Shown piece by piece: positions 1 to 7,865 of a DNA stretch of 60,211 nt. Within the stretch, counting starts at the first letter, position 1, and the number at the start of each line of letters is the position of its first letter. The stretch is from Nitrospirota bacterium (GTDB lineage Bacteria > JACPQY01). The notes beneath the pieces were generated by a model. It had not been told where the DNA came from, did no database searches, and saw only the letters and a list, made by a program, of their open reading frames with translations. The position numbers were made by a program, and so were the translations under genes. The stretch spans positions 1 to 60,211 of the forward strand of contig JACPQY010000045.1 of the NCBI GenBank assembly GCA_016190245.1. The letters are read 5' to 3'.

Positions 1-690
1 CAACTCATAGTAATCGCCATGTCGGAACGAGCCGTCACGTTTCTGAATGAGTCCCCCCATGCTACCATCGGTCAACCTGATTTTCTGCAAAGATGATACT
101 GTTCGGGCAACATAAGCGCCTTGTTTAGCCTTTTCAATTGTTTGTGGCCCTTTCCGCATTCCCTCTTCAACACCAACCCGCTTACACTCGAAAATGGCGA
201 ACGGTCGGCGACATAGCGATACAACCGAATAGCACCCCTTGTCCTTGCCAAGAGTGTCGAGATATGCATTTAGAAAATTATCTCCGAGATCGCAAATGGT
301 GCAGGAGTTTCTGAGAATCAGGTCATTACTCAGTAATGCGCTCGTCTTGAAAGATGTCGGAGGAATAGCAAAAGGGGCAAACTGTTTATTATTAGCAATC
401 TTCCTCGCTGTGAGGGGAAGTTCATCTCTCTTGAACTCAATTTGCGCAAGCGGTGTTGATGGGTGAAGGCTGTACTCGACATTGTGCATGATGTCATTGT
501 TGGCAAACTCCGGGAGCGGTCTCTCTATGGCAATGTTTCTCTCAAAGCCCCAAGACTTGAGAGCATAGAACGTAATAATCTCGACAATGGTACCTAGTGC
601 CCGCCCAGCGGCTTTCTTGGAATCTTTGGCATAGTGAAACACTTTTTCGGTGAGGACCTTTTGGAGTTGGTCAACTGATGGATATGACAT
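1..690 (-). CDS. Restriction-endonuclease-like protein, partial (integron cassette 2)
   Basis: An uninterrupted reading frame of 230 codons starts at the ATG at 690 and runs off the left edge, so the C-terminus is missing. The N-terminal 60 residues look helical. Two ExK-type motifs are visible: IEFKRDE (residues 84-90) and IFECKRVG (166-173). The second is followed by a lysine-rich helix, GPQTIEKAKQGAYVA (181-195). E168-x-K170 fits the core of a PD-(D/E)XK nuclease, and the overall look is of a type II restriction enzyme, but I cannot name the specificity. The gene is the second cassette of the leftward integron array: it starts 42 bases after the attC core. AAGGGAAAACGAAGA upstream serves as a weak ribosome site. 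Base composition is clearly AT-richer than the GC-rich chromosome to the right, as expected for an acquired cassette. No partner methylase is visible; one could lie beyond the edge. Confidence 0.72.
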   Translation of the reverse strand, partial: MSYPSVDQLQKVLTEKVFHYAKDSKKAAGRALGTIVEIITFYALKSWGFERNIAIERPLPEFANNDIMHNVEYSLHPSTPLAQIEFKRDELPLTARKIANNKQFAPFAIPPTSFKTSALLSNDLILRNSCTICDLGDNFLNAYLDTLGKDKGCYSVVSLCRRPFAIFECKRVGVEEGMRKGPQTIEKAKQGAYVARTVSSLQKIRLTDGSMGGLIQKRDGSFRHGDYYEL

Positions 691-726
691 TCTTCGTTTT
701 CCCTTTCTGGTCTTCATATTCTTTGA

Positions 727-786
727 GGCTAACGCCTTGCCGCTCAGCCGCCGCCGTAGGCGGTCGGCTGCAGCGGCAGGTTAGAC
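727..786 (-). other. attC recombination site (59-base element) of cassette 1
   Basis: Read on the minus strand the site begins GTCTAAC (786-780) and ends GTTAGCC (733-727), which are the R-double-prime and R-prime core boxes of an integron attC. Between them the two arms CTGCCGCTGCAGCCGACC and GGCGGCTGAGCGGCAAG fold on each other around a small TACG centre. One arm carries a single unpaired G, the extrahelical base that gives attC strand polarity. The 60-bp length is classic. The site starts 10 bases after the Mrr stop codon, as in real cassettes. The outer box GGTCTAACC is complementary to the TTAGACC that begins cassette 1 at 1714, as required if this attC belongs to that cassette when circular. 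Confidence 0.88.
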
Positions 787-1714
787 CGCAGGCGGCTACG
801 CGCGAAAGTCATCGAAGAACTCTACGTCCACCGAGAACGTTCTCACCGGCGACAAGCCGAGCTCGATTTCCTCGAGCATGCCGACAAGTTTCTCGCCATC
901 GACCAATTCGATTGCGGGGACGCCATCTCGCAACGCCTCGCGTTTGGCTTCTACCGTAAAGGTGCCGGTGGTCAAGATGATGCCCTTGTCGGCGCGTCCC
1001 ATCATTGCACCCCGGAAGTCGCGCACTTGACTCGGACTGACGACTCCCGCGTACTTCTTGCATTGGAACAATACCTTGAAGCTGACAAGCGCGTTCACCT
1101 GCAGTATGCCGATACCGTCGATGCCCCCATCTCTAGATTTTCCGGTGACAGTTACCTGTTGGAATCCGGACTCTCGTAAGAGTCTCTGGCAGAATCGCTC
1201 GAAGCCCGCCGCCGGCAAACCACGGAGAAGATCAAGCACCTGTTCGCGATGATTTGCAGAAACGGTAGACGCCGCCCCTTCTGGGGGACGCTGCTCCTCA
1301 CCTTCGTCCTCAATCTGGTCGCTCGGTTCGCTGGCGGCGGAGTGGAACTGCGCATGCACTTCCCTGAAAAGCGTGACGGCGGCTCCGTGGGTTAGTGGAC
1401 CGACGGACCGCCCTTTATCAGTAAGCGACCACACCCCTCGACGGGAGGCGTCGATGAGACCAGCCTTGGCAAGATAGAATCTCGCCCACGCCACTTGGTT
1501 GTCGAACCGAGGCATGCCATTAGAGGTAACTTCGGTCTGCGTCTCCTCCGTAAGTTCGAGTTTGGAAGCGACCTGTTCGCGCACCTCCGAGGGACGTGCT
1601 GAGCCGCCAAGATGCCTCAGGGCATCAAGAACGGGCCCAAAGTAACGCACGAACATCGGGCCTTGCGTCTCAGTCACGGAACGTGTCATTCGTCTTTCCT
1701 GCTCAGCGGTCTAA
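733..1714 (-). mobile_element. Integron gene cassette 1 (mrr cassette)
   Basis: The cassette runs from TTAGACC at 1714, just after the G of the attI-side core site, to the G at 733 that closes its attC. It is 982 bp long, contains one gene (Mrr) and one attC, and is oriented away from the integrase gene. This is the normal geometry for the first cassette of an integron. Cassette 2 starts at 732 with TTAGCC and continues past the left edge. Confidence 0.82.
796..1689 (-). CDS. mrr: Mrr-family restriction endonuclease
   Basis: This 297-residue protein has the two Mrr domains in order. An N-terminal winged-helix domain spans about residues 10-100 and ends in a typical ...GVWSLTDKG turn. An acidic, proline-containing linker spans about 120-145. 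The PD-(D/E)XK catalytic domain spans about 150-285. Visible catalytic elements are FERFCQRLL (163-171), DGGIDG (187-192) and the QCKKY box (209-213), followed by VRDFRGAM and GIILTTGTFT strands. Family members cleave modified or foreign DNA and need no partner methylase. The length is normal for Mrr. The gene is the sole gene of integron cassette 1. Its ATG lies 25 bases inside the cassette, so it probably relies on a promoter in the integron platform near 1744-1772. The main uncertainty is which DNA modification it recognises. Confidence 0.92.
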   Translation of the reverse strand: MTRSVTETQGPMFVRYFGPVLDALRHLGGSARPSEVREQVASKLELTEETQTEVTSNGMPRFDNQVAWARFYLAKAGLIDASRRGVWSLTDKGRSVGPLTHGAAVTLFREVHAQFHSAASEPSDQIEDEGEEQRPPEGAASTVSANHREQVLDLLRGLPAAGFERFCQRLLRESGFQQVTVTGKSRDGGIDGIGILQVNALVSFKVLFQCKKYAGVVSPSQVRDFRGAMMGRADKGIILTTGTFTVEAKREALRDGVPAIELVDGEKLVGMLEEIELGLSPVRTFSVDVEFFDDFRA

Positions 1715-1715
1715 C
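1709..1715 (-). other. attI-side core site (integrase platform / cassette junction)
   Basis: The minus strand reads GTTAGAC here, a GTTRRRY integron core site. Recombination between G (1715) and TT (1714) would have inserted cassette 1. The stretch 1716-1820 between this core and the integrase promoter should contain the rest of attI. I see no second core box there, which is normal because attI sites are poorly conserved. Confidence 0.75.
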
Positions 1716-1743
1716 TATTCATTGTCCGCTTTTGCATACCACG

Positions 1744-1772
1744 CAGGTATCATGGTCTTGGGTGCGAGTCAA
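1744..1772 (-). promoter_or_regulatory. Candidate cassette promoter (Pc)
   Basis: On the minus strand TTGACT (1772-1767) is followed after exactly 17 bases by TACCTG (1749-1744), preceded by a TG extended -10 dinucleotide. It points into the cassette array from the platform, where Pc usually sits. The -10 box is a weak match, so this is only a candidate. Confidence 0.4.
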
Positions 1773-1820
1773 GTTGGAGGATGACACCCTAGTACGCCCA
1801 GAATATGGCGTGATGGGGTG

Positions 1821-1848
1821 TTGACATGCACTCTGGGATGGTTATTAT
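1821..1848 (+). promoter_or_regulatory. Integrase promoter (Pint)
   Basis: A perfect -35 box TTGACA (1821-1826) is separated by 16 bases from TATTAT (1843-1848). Transcription would start near 1855. This makes the ATG at 1826, which lies inside the -35 box, unusable and favours the ATG at 1865 for the integrase. Confidence 0.7.
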
Positions 1849-1864
1849 CCATCATGGTAAGCGG

Positions 1865-3136
1865 ATGAATACGGTGGATGAATCATCGCCCTCGCCCGGG
1901 ACAACAGGATTCGGTGCGTTTCTTGTCCAACGAGGGCTGGTTCCCGAACCCAAAGTGAGATTCTTTGTCCACTGGGTCGAGCGATACCTGACATCCGCCG
2001 AAGCCTCGCCCCCGCTCGCTCCAGCCGGCATCGCCCGTTTTCTCGAGAGCCTGGGACGAGAGAAGGAACCCTGGCAAGTCCAGCAGGCCAAGGAGGCCCT
2101 CCGCCTGTTTTCCTATTTCACGGAGACGCTCAAGGGCGGCGGACAGGCCGCGAGCGACGACGTCTCAGAACAGGAATGGGCGGCGGCGATGAATGAAACC
2201 CGCAGGGTGCTTCGCCTGAAGCACATGAGCTACCGGACGGAACGGACGTACATCAACTGGGTGCGATCGTTCGCGTCCTTCTTGAAGCACAAGGCCCCCA
2301 CGCAGGTCCAGGTCGAGGACACCCGACAGTTTCTCAGCCACCTAGCGGTGGAGCGCAAGGTCTCGGCCTCCACGCAGAATCAGGCGTTCAATGCCCTCCT
2401 GTTTTTCTTCCGAGACGGCCTCGCGCGCGAGGTGGGGGATCTGTCTCAAACCGTGCGCGCGCGGATCCGCCGGAAACTGCCCGTGGTGTTGAGCCGCAGG
2501 GAAGTGGGGCAGGTGCTCGATCTCATGCCTGAACCCTACCGTCTGATCGCCCGATTCATCTACGGATGCGGTCTGCGGTTGCAGGAATGTCTCGACCTGC
2601 GGGTGAAGGACGTGGATTTCGAGCAGGGGGCGCTCACCGTGCGCAGCGGCAAGGGGGACAGGGACCGGCAAACCGTGCTGCCGGAATCGCTCCACTCCGA
2701 CTGGCTGGAACACATCGGGCGGACGAGAAAGCTCTTCGACCGGGACCGCGCGGAGGATCGGCCGGGCGTCTACCTGCCGGACGCACTGGAACGGAAGTAT
2801 CCCAGCGCGGGGAAGGAATGGGCTTGGTTTTGGGCCTTCCCCGCCTCCTCCCACTCCATCGATCCCCGCCTCCGAATCATCCGCCGGCACCACCAGCACC
2901 CGGGCAGTCTCCAACGATACTTCCGAGAGGCGGTCCGAAAGTCGGGCATCGCAAAGTCCGCGACGATCCACTGCCTCCGTCACAGTTTTGCCACGCATCT
3001 CCTCGAACACGGATACGACATCCGGACAATCCAGGAATTGCTCGGGCACAAGAATCTCGAGACCACGATGATCTACACGCACGTGGCCGTCAAGAATCGC
3101 CTGGGCGTCCGCTCACCGCTGGACAGCCCCATCTGA
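1865..3136 (+). CDS. intI: Integron integrase (IntI-type tyrosine recombinase), N-terminally extended
   Basis: A site-specific tyrosine recombinase of 423 residues from the chosen start. The core-binding domain (about 110-205) is followed by the catalytic domain with Arg in CGLRLQE, His-Leu-Arg in HCLRHSFATH, LGHKNLETT and the nucleophile in IYTHV. Between the catalytic patches lies the diagnostic IntI insertion: LERKYPSAGKEWAWFWAFPA followed by IDPRLRIIRRHH. This insertion contacts attC hairpins and separates integron integrases from XerC/D. An extra N-terminal domain of roughly 100 residues (GFGAFLVQRGLVP... onward) precedes the usual IntI start. The extension is rich in aromatic residues and could be another SAM-like DNA-binding fold. 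Start choice: the longest frame begins at 1826, but that codon overlaps the -35 box, so 1865 (MNTVDES) is preferred. The cassettes are divergent, attI lies between, and no SOS box was seen. Confidence 0.9.
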   Translation: MNTVDESSPSPGTTGFGAFLVQRGLVPEPKVRFFVHWVERYLTSAEASPPLAPAGIARFLESLGREKEPWQVQQAKEALRLFSYFTETLKGGGQAASDDVSEQEWAAAMNETRRVLRLKHMSYRTERTYINWVRSFASFLKHKAPTQVQVEDTRQFLSHLAVERKVSASTQNQAFNALLFFFRDGLAREVGDLSQTVRARIRRKLPVVLSRREVGQVLDLMPEPYRLIARFIYGCGLRLQECLDLRVKDVDFEQGALTVRSGKGDRDRQTVLPESLHSDWLEHIGRTRKLFDRDRAEDRPGVYLPDALERKYPSAGKEWAWFWAFPASSHSIDPRLRIIRRHHQHPGSLQRYFREAVRKSGIAKSATIHCLRHSFATHLLEHGYDIRTIQELLGHKNLETTMIYTHVAVKNRLGVRSPLDSPI

Positions 3137-3362
3137 CCCGCCCCTGATTCCTGTTCCAGAGACCTCCCCGCACCTCGCGACCGCGTGAGGTCAACCGGGA
3201 GACGCACCACAGAAGCGACCGCGTATGGCCAAGGGCCATCGTCCTGTTGACGAGAGGGTGTTTCGCGGCCTGGGAGAACCCGCCGGACGCCGGCACGACA
3301 TTGAGCCCGGCCAACGGGCGTGATAGGTTCGGCGTCAGTTCACACCGGACTGGAGGTTGGCG

Positions 3363-4757
3363 ATGGACATGCTTATCGATGGAAGAAGCGCGACGGCGCG
3401 CGATCGCTTCGAGGTTCTCAACCCCGCCACACTGGAAGTGGTGGACACCGCCCCGCGGGCGACGGCGGACGACCTCGACCGCGCAGTTCAAGCGGCCAAG
3501 CGGGCCTTCAAGACGTGGAGCCGCGATGCCGACGCGCGCCGCAAGGCCCTGACCCGCTGCTCGGAACTCATCCAGGAGCACATGCAGGAGCTCGCGACGC
3601 TGCTCACGCGCGAACAGGGGAAACCGATGCTGGAGGCCAGCGGCGAGATTTTCTTCGGCTCGATGTTCTTCAGCTACTACGCCGGGCTGGAGACGAGCGA
3701 CACGATCCTCAAGGACGACGGCGCCCAGAAAGTCCTCATCACGCGCCGCCCCCTCGGCGTGATCGGCAGCATCACGCCCTGGAACTTCCCTCTCGGGATT
3801 CTCTGTTGGAAGGTCGCCCCCGCCCTGCTCGCCGGGAACACCGTGGTGTGCAAACCGGCGTCCTACACCCCCCTGTCCACGGTCCGACTCCTCCAGATCA
3901 TCGCCTCCGTCCTTCCGCCGGGCGTGATCAACGCGGTCACCGGCCCGGGAGCGATCGGCGCCGCGATGGCCAAGCACCCCGACATCCGCAAGATCTCCTT
4001 TACCGGCAGCACGGAGGTGGGCAAGAGCGTCATGCGGGACGGCGCGGACACGATCAAGCGCCTCACGCTGGAACTCGGCGGGAACGACGCGGCCATCCTC
4101 CTCGACGATTTCAGCGTGGAAAAGGCGATGAAGCACGTCTACCGCAACGCCTTCTTCAACGCCGGACAGGTCTGCATCGCCATCAAGCGGCTCTACGCGC
4201 ACGAGAAGATCTACGACCGTGTCGTGGAGAAGATGTCCGAGTTGGCCGGTCGCGCAAAGGTAGGCGACGGACTCAACCCCGAGAACGAGATGGGACCGGT
4301 GAACAACCGCCCTCAACTCGAACGTGTCTCCACGCTCGTCGAGGACGCCCGCAAGCGCGGCGCCCGGATCGCGGCCGGGGGAATCCGCCCGGAGGGAAAG
4401 GGATACTTCTACCGGCCCACGATCGTGGCCGACCTTGACGATTCGTTCGATCTCGTGAGCCAGGAGCAGTTCGGGCCGGCCGTGCCCATCCTCAAGTATT
4501 CCGATCTGGACGAGGTGGTTGACCGGGCCAACCGTTCCCCCTTCGGCCTGGGAGCGTCCGTGTGGTCCACCAACCGCGAGCGGGCCGAGGAAGTGGCCTC
4601 GCGCCTGGAAGCCGGCACAACCTGGGTTAACCAGCACCTCTGGCTGGAAACGGACGTGCTCTACGGAGGTATCAAGGAGAGCGGAATCGGGCACGAGATG
4701 GGCCGCTGGGGGTTCGAGGACATGGTGAACCTCCAGGTGATCAGCGTGCGGAAATAG
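3363..4757 (+). CDS. NAD(P)-dependent aldehyde dehydrogenase
   Basis: A complete ALDH-superfamily enzyme of 464 residues that oxidises an aldehyde to the acid using NAD(P). Seen in order: TPWNFPLGI (cofactor and oxyanion Asn), the FTGSTEVG Rossmann loop, LELGGNDA (general-base Glu, near residue 238), FFNAGQVCIAIKRLYAH (catalytic Cys near 270), EQFGPAVPI and the C-terminal GGIKESGIGHEMG. Length and spacing are normal. The start is the ATG at 3363, preceded by GGAGG with 6 bases spacing; a TTG two codons earlier is in frame. It is monocistronic here: the integron lies upstream and an inverted repeat begins two bases after its stop. The substrate cannot be told from sequence; benzaldehyde-, succinate-semialdehyde- and lactaldehyde-type enzymes share these motifs. 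Confidence 0.9.
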   Translation: MDMLIDGRSATARDRFEVLNPATLEVVDTAPRATADDLDRAVQAAKRAFKTWSRDADARRKALTRCSELIQEHMQELATLLTREQGKPMLEASGEIFFGSMFFSYYAGLETSDTILKDDGAQKVLITRRPLGVIGSITPWNFPLGILCWKVAPALLAGNTVVCKPASYTPLSTVRLLQIIASVLPPGVINAVTGPGAIGAAMAKHPDIRKISFTGSTEVGKSVMRDGADTIKRLTLELGGNDAAILLDDFSVEKAMKHVYRNAFFNAGQVCIAIKRLYAHEKIYDRVVEKMSELAGRAKVGDGLNPENEMGPVNNRPQLERVSTLVEDARKRGARIAAGGIRPEGKGYFYRPTIVADLDDSFDLVSQEQFGPAVPILKYSDLDEVVDRANRSPFGLGASVWSTNRERAEEVASRLEAGTTWVNQHLWLETDVLYGGIKESGIGHEMGRWGFEDMVNLQVISVRK

Positions 4758-4759
4758 AC

Positions 4760-4835
4760 AGAAAAGGGGACATTCCTATTTTCCGCCTCGCGCACCGGCC
4801 TGCCTGCACGTGAAAATAGGAATGTCCCCTTTTCT
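4760..4835. repeat. Perfect 24-bp inverted repeat, RAYT/REP-type element
   Basis: Arm 4760-4783 contains AAAAGGGGACATTCCTATTT. Arm 4812-4835 is its exact reverse complement, and the spacer is 28 bases. Words of the type GGGGACATTCCTA recur next to IS200-like REP-associated transposases in many genomes (recalled, not searched). It may also end transcription of the upstream dehydrogenase. The right arm contains the start region of the next gene. Confidence 0.8.
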
Positions 4836-5874
4836 TCTCGCAGGTCTCCTGGCCTGCGGCACGGAATCCCCACCCCAAGCCCCCTCCTCGGCGGGAGTGT
4901 CACTCTGGAGCGAGTTCGAGACGCTCGACGAGGTGGAGGCTGCGCTCGACACCCTCTCACGCCACGGCTTGGCCCTCAACCGCAGCGTCGTTCTCGGCGA
5001 ACTCGACGCCGACGACCTCGAACGGTTCCTCCGCGCGGCCGAGCGAAAGGGCGTGCCCGTGCGCCTCTGGCCGGAGCTCTCGCCCGAAGAAGGCCGCTGG
5101 CCGAGCGTAGCCACCCGGCACTCGTTCATCCCCTTCGCAGAGGACCTGATGGCGCTCGTGCGGGAGCGCGATCTTCCCGTGGACACCATCTACATAGATC
5201 TCGAACCCCCGCTCACACGCGGTCTGGAGCTCCAGCGCGCCCTCGAAGAACCCGGCGCGAATCCCATCACCGTGCTCACGCAATACTTCGAGGGAAAAGT
5301 GGCGGATCCGGACTTCGAGGCGGCGCGCGCGGACTACGCCGCGCTCGCGGAGGCCGCCCATTCCGAGGGGTTCAAAATCCACCTCACGACCCTTCCCTTC
5401 ATTCTGGACGATTTCGCCGACGGAGATCCGACGATCCAACGCGCCATGGAATCGCCGGTGAGTGGGATCGCATGGGACGAGTGCTCATTCCAGGTCTACA
5501 CCACTCTCCTCTCCGGCCTCCTTGGCCTTCCGCTCGGCCCGGATCTTGTCTACTCCTACGGACGAACGACCGTTGAGCTGTTCGGGGAGAAGGCCGCGCT
5601 CGATCTGGGCACGTTTCTCGGAAAACCCGACACGTTTTCAGGAACCGCCGGCTATGAGGATCCCTCCCAACTCGAAGCCGACGTCCGCGCCGCCGTCGCC
5701 GCAGGCATTCCGCCGGAACGTCTCCACATCTTCTCCCTCGAAGGCCTGATCTCGCGGCCCGATCCGGATCCGTGGTTCAACTGGGATCTCAACAACCCCT
5801 CACCTCCCCCCACGTCCGCGACCACCACCGCCGTCCGCGAGTTCCTATCTTCACTCGACCGGGCGTATCCGTAG
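4810..5874 (+). CDS. Putative lipoprotein, possible TIM-barrel-like domain
   Basis: A 354-residue protein beginning with a short lipoprotein signal: hydrophobic SPFLLAGLLAC with the lipobox Cys near residue 16, then a Pro/Ser linker. The body alternates predicted strands and helices and has conserved-looking acidic strand ends: DTIYIDLEPPL, FKIHLTTLPF, IAWDECSFQVY, LVYSYGRTT and LHIFSLEGL. This is the periodicity of a (beta/alpha)8 barrel with catalytic acids, but no family could be named. The start is a GTG at 4810 or an ATG at 4822. Both lie inside the right arm of the inverted repeat, so the repeat supplies the initiation codon and most of the signal peptide. No Shine-Dalgarno is evident. 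A gap with only a gene fragment follows. Confidence 0.7.
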   Translation: MKIGMSPFLLAGLLACGTESPPQAPSSAGVSLWSEFETLDEVEAALDTLSRHGLALNRSVVLGELDADDLERFLRAAERKGVPVRLWPELSPEEGRWPSVATRHSFIPFAEDLMALVRERDLPVDTIYIDLEPPLTRGLELQRALEEPGANPITVLTQYFEGKVADPDFEAARADYAALAEAAHSEGFKIHLTTLPFILDDFADGDPTIQRAMESPVSGIAWDECSFQVYTTLLSGLLGLPLGPDLVYSYGRTTVELFGEKAALDLGTFLGKPDTFSGTAGYEDPSQLEADVRAAVAAGIPPERLHIFSLEGLISRPDPDPWFNWDLNNPSPPPTSATTTAVREFLSSLDRAYP

Positions 5875-6096
5875 ACCGCCGCGCCCCCAACAGCAGCCCT
5901 CCGATCTCTTTCACCGCCACACAGTTCGGCCTATCTTCCGATCTTGAAAGACCTCCGCTCCGCGCGAATGCCCCAAGCAAGATACATCTTGGCCAACGGC
6001 CCGACCTCTGGGCGCCATGCTTGGGCTGTCGGCGAGGCAGGGTGTGTCTGTGAAATCCTCCGACGAGAAGGCCTCCACATCGCCCGGAGGCAGACC

Positions 6097-6168
6097 GAGG
6101 TCAAGAATCCACACCCGGGTGAAGTCGCAAGCGCCCCCCCCCCGATGGCCACGGGAGTCGATGTGTGA
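6097..6168 (+). pseudogene. Decayed fragment of an aldehyde dehydrogenase N-terminus
   Basis: The frame reads EVKNPHPGEV...MATGVDV and ends at a stop at 6168. This closely follows EVKNPYSGEV...VATAADV in the intact dehydrogenase that begins 156 bases downstream. The DNA is similar over about 70 bases and is broken by a run of ten C residues (6134-6143), a likely slippage tract. It looks like the stub of a tandem duplication. The rest of the gap 5875-6323 shows no convincing gene, repeat or promoter. Confidence 0.55.
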
Positions 6169-6323
6169 GTTCGCGAATCCCGCCTTGGGTCGCGGATGGC
6201 GCCTTGGGCGGGTAGAATCGCTCGGCGCCACGTGCGATCCGCCATGCGTGAAACCGCGTTCACGCCCGGACATGATCTTGCATCCCTATCGGTGCTCTGA
6301 TTGAATCCGGGGCGAGGTAGCGT

Positions 6324-7769
6324 TTGGCCGCCGAATCCATCAACAAGAAGGGGATGCTCGTCGCCGGCGGATGGGTTCTGCCCTCCCCCTCACGGAAGAG
6401 TCTCGAGGTGAAGAATCCCTATTCCGGCGAGGTCGTGGGCGTCCTTCCAGTGGCCACGGCTGCCGACGTGGAGGAGGCGGTATCCGCCGCGGAGCGGGCG
6501 CTCCCCGTCCTCGGCAAGCTGCCCGCGCACAGGCGGTCGGCGATCCTGGAGGAGACGGCGAAGCGGATCGAGGCGCTCGGGGAAGAGTTGGCACGCACGA
6601 TCACGCTCGAGTCCGGCAAGCCGATCAAGGACGCGCGGGGCGAAGTGGGTCGCGCGGTTCAGACGTTCAGGTTTGCCGCGGGCGAAGCCCTCCGCATCCA
6701 TGGGGAGACCGTTCCCATGGATGCCCACAAGGCCGGCGAGGGCCGCTTCGGGTTCTGGATGCGAGTCCCCGTCGGGATCGTGGGAGCCATCACGCCGTTC
6801 AACTTCCCGCTGAATCTGGTCGCCCACAAAGTCGCGCCGGCGATCGCGGCCGGGTGTCCTGTGGTTCTGAAACCCGCCTCGCAGACACCCCTCACCGCGG
6901 TGCGTCTCGGAGAGATCTTGCTCGAGTCCGGCCTCCCCGAAGTCGCGCTGAATATCGTATTCGGCGGGGGAGGCACGGTGGGCGAGTGGATCGTGGGTCA
7001 TCCGAAGATCGCCAAGATTTCGTTCACGGGGAGCCCGCCGGTGGGTCGGCGGATCCTCGAACGGGCGGGACTGAAAAGAGTCACCATGGAACTGGGATCC
7101 AGCAGCGCCGTGGTGCTGGACGAGGATGCCGACCTCGAAAAGGCGCTTCCCCGATGCGTGCTGGGGGGATTCGCGCAGGCCGGCCAGTCGTGCGTTTCGG
7201 TCCAGCGGATCTTCGCTCACGAAAGGATCTACGCGAGGGTCTGCGAATCGCTCGTGCGGGCGGTCGAACGACTACGCGTGGGGGATCCGCTGCGCGACGA
7301 TACGGACGTGGGACCGATGATCGCCGAAGCGGAGGCCGCGCGCGCCCAGGCATGGATCGAGGAGGCCGTTGGGCAGGGGGCCGAGAAACGGCTCGGGGGA
7401 ACGCGCGAGGGCGCCGTGCTCGCCCCAACCGTACTTGTGGGCGCAAACAACGGCATGAAGGTCATGAAGCACGAGATCTTCGCGCCCGTGGTCGCCATCG
7501 CCCCATTCAAGACTTTCGACGAGGCGCTCGGACTCGTGAACGACTCGATCTACGGCCTCCAGGCCGGCGTTTTCACGCGGGACGTCGGGAAGGCCTTCCG
7601 CGCCATCCGCGAGCTGAACGTAGGCGGGATCATGATCAACGACGTGCCCACGTATCGCGTAGACCACCAGCCCTACGGCGGCGTCAAAGAGAGCGGCCTC
7701 GGCCGCGAGGGCCCCCGCTTCGCCGTTGAAGAGATGACCACGATCAAGATGGTGGTGTTCAACTTGTGA
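6324..7769 (+). CDS. Aldehyde dehydrogenase family protein
   Basis: A second full-length ALDH (481 residues) not closely similar to the one at 3363. Visible are TPFNFPLNL, FTGSPPVG, MELGSSSAV (general-base Glu near 255, with an unusual SSS after it), GQSCVSVQRIFAH (catalytic Cys near 289), EIFAPVVAI and GGVKESGLGREG. The ELGSSS variant and the DVPTYRVDHQPYGG C-terminal segment resemble the branch containing lactaldehyde and non-phosphorylating glyceraldehyde-3-phosphate dehydrogenases; the exact substrate is open. The start is TTG at 6324 with GAGG six bases upstream; an ATG at 6354 would remove ten residues. The gene converges on the TldD gene, with a GC-rich inverted repeat in the 96-bp gap. 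Confidence 0.9.
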   Translation: MAAESINKKGMLVAGGWVLPSPSRKSLEVKNPYSGEVVGVLPVATAADVEEAVSAAERALPVLGKLPAHRRSAILEETAKRIEALGEELARTITLESGKPIKDARGEVGRAVQTFRFAAGEALRIHGETVPMDAHKAGEGRFGFWMRVPVGIVGAITPFNFPLNLVAHKVAPAIAAGCPVVLKPASQTPLTAVRLGEILLESGLPEVALNIVFGGGGTVGEWIVGHPKIAKISFTGSPPVGRRILERAGLKRVTMELGSSSAVVLDEDADLEKALPRCVLGGFAQAGQSCVSVQRIFAHERIYARVCESLVRAVERLRVGDPLRDDTDVGPMIAEAEAARAQAWIEEAVGQGAEKRLGGTREGAVLAPTVLVGANNGMKVMKHEIFAPVVAIAPFKTFDEALGLVNDSIYGLQAGVFTRDVGKAFRAIRELNVGGIMINDVPTYRVDHQPYGGVKESGLGREGPRFAVEEMTTIKMVVFNL

Positions 7770-7865
7770 GTCAGGGAACCCGGGAACACGAGAGCCGGCG
7801 CGAGTAGTGAGGGTCTTGTTTCGCTCGGAGCCCGGCTCCGCCTCTGTGTGCCCCGCGCCGGCGGC

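Noticed and set aside
1826-1864. Integrase start at the ATG at 1826
   Set aside because: That codon overlaps the -35 box of a strong promoter whose transcript would begin near 1855.
3137-3362. Possible further attC or cassette between the integrase and the dehydrogenase
   Set aside because: No GTTRRRY core or paired hairpin of attC size was found; only a weak CTCGCG/CGTGAG stem.
3090-4694. A 534-codon minus-strand frame opposite the first aldehyde dehydrogenase
   Set aside because: It mirrors a well-supported enzyme gene; GC-rich codon use opens the opposite strand. Its translation has no motif.
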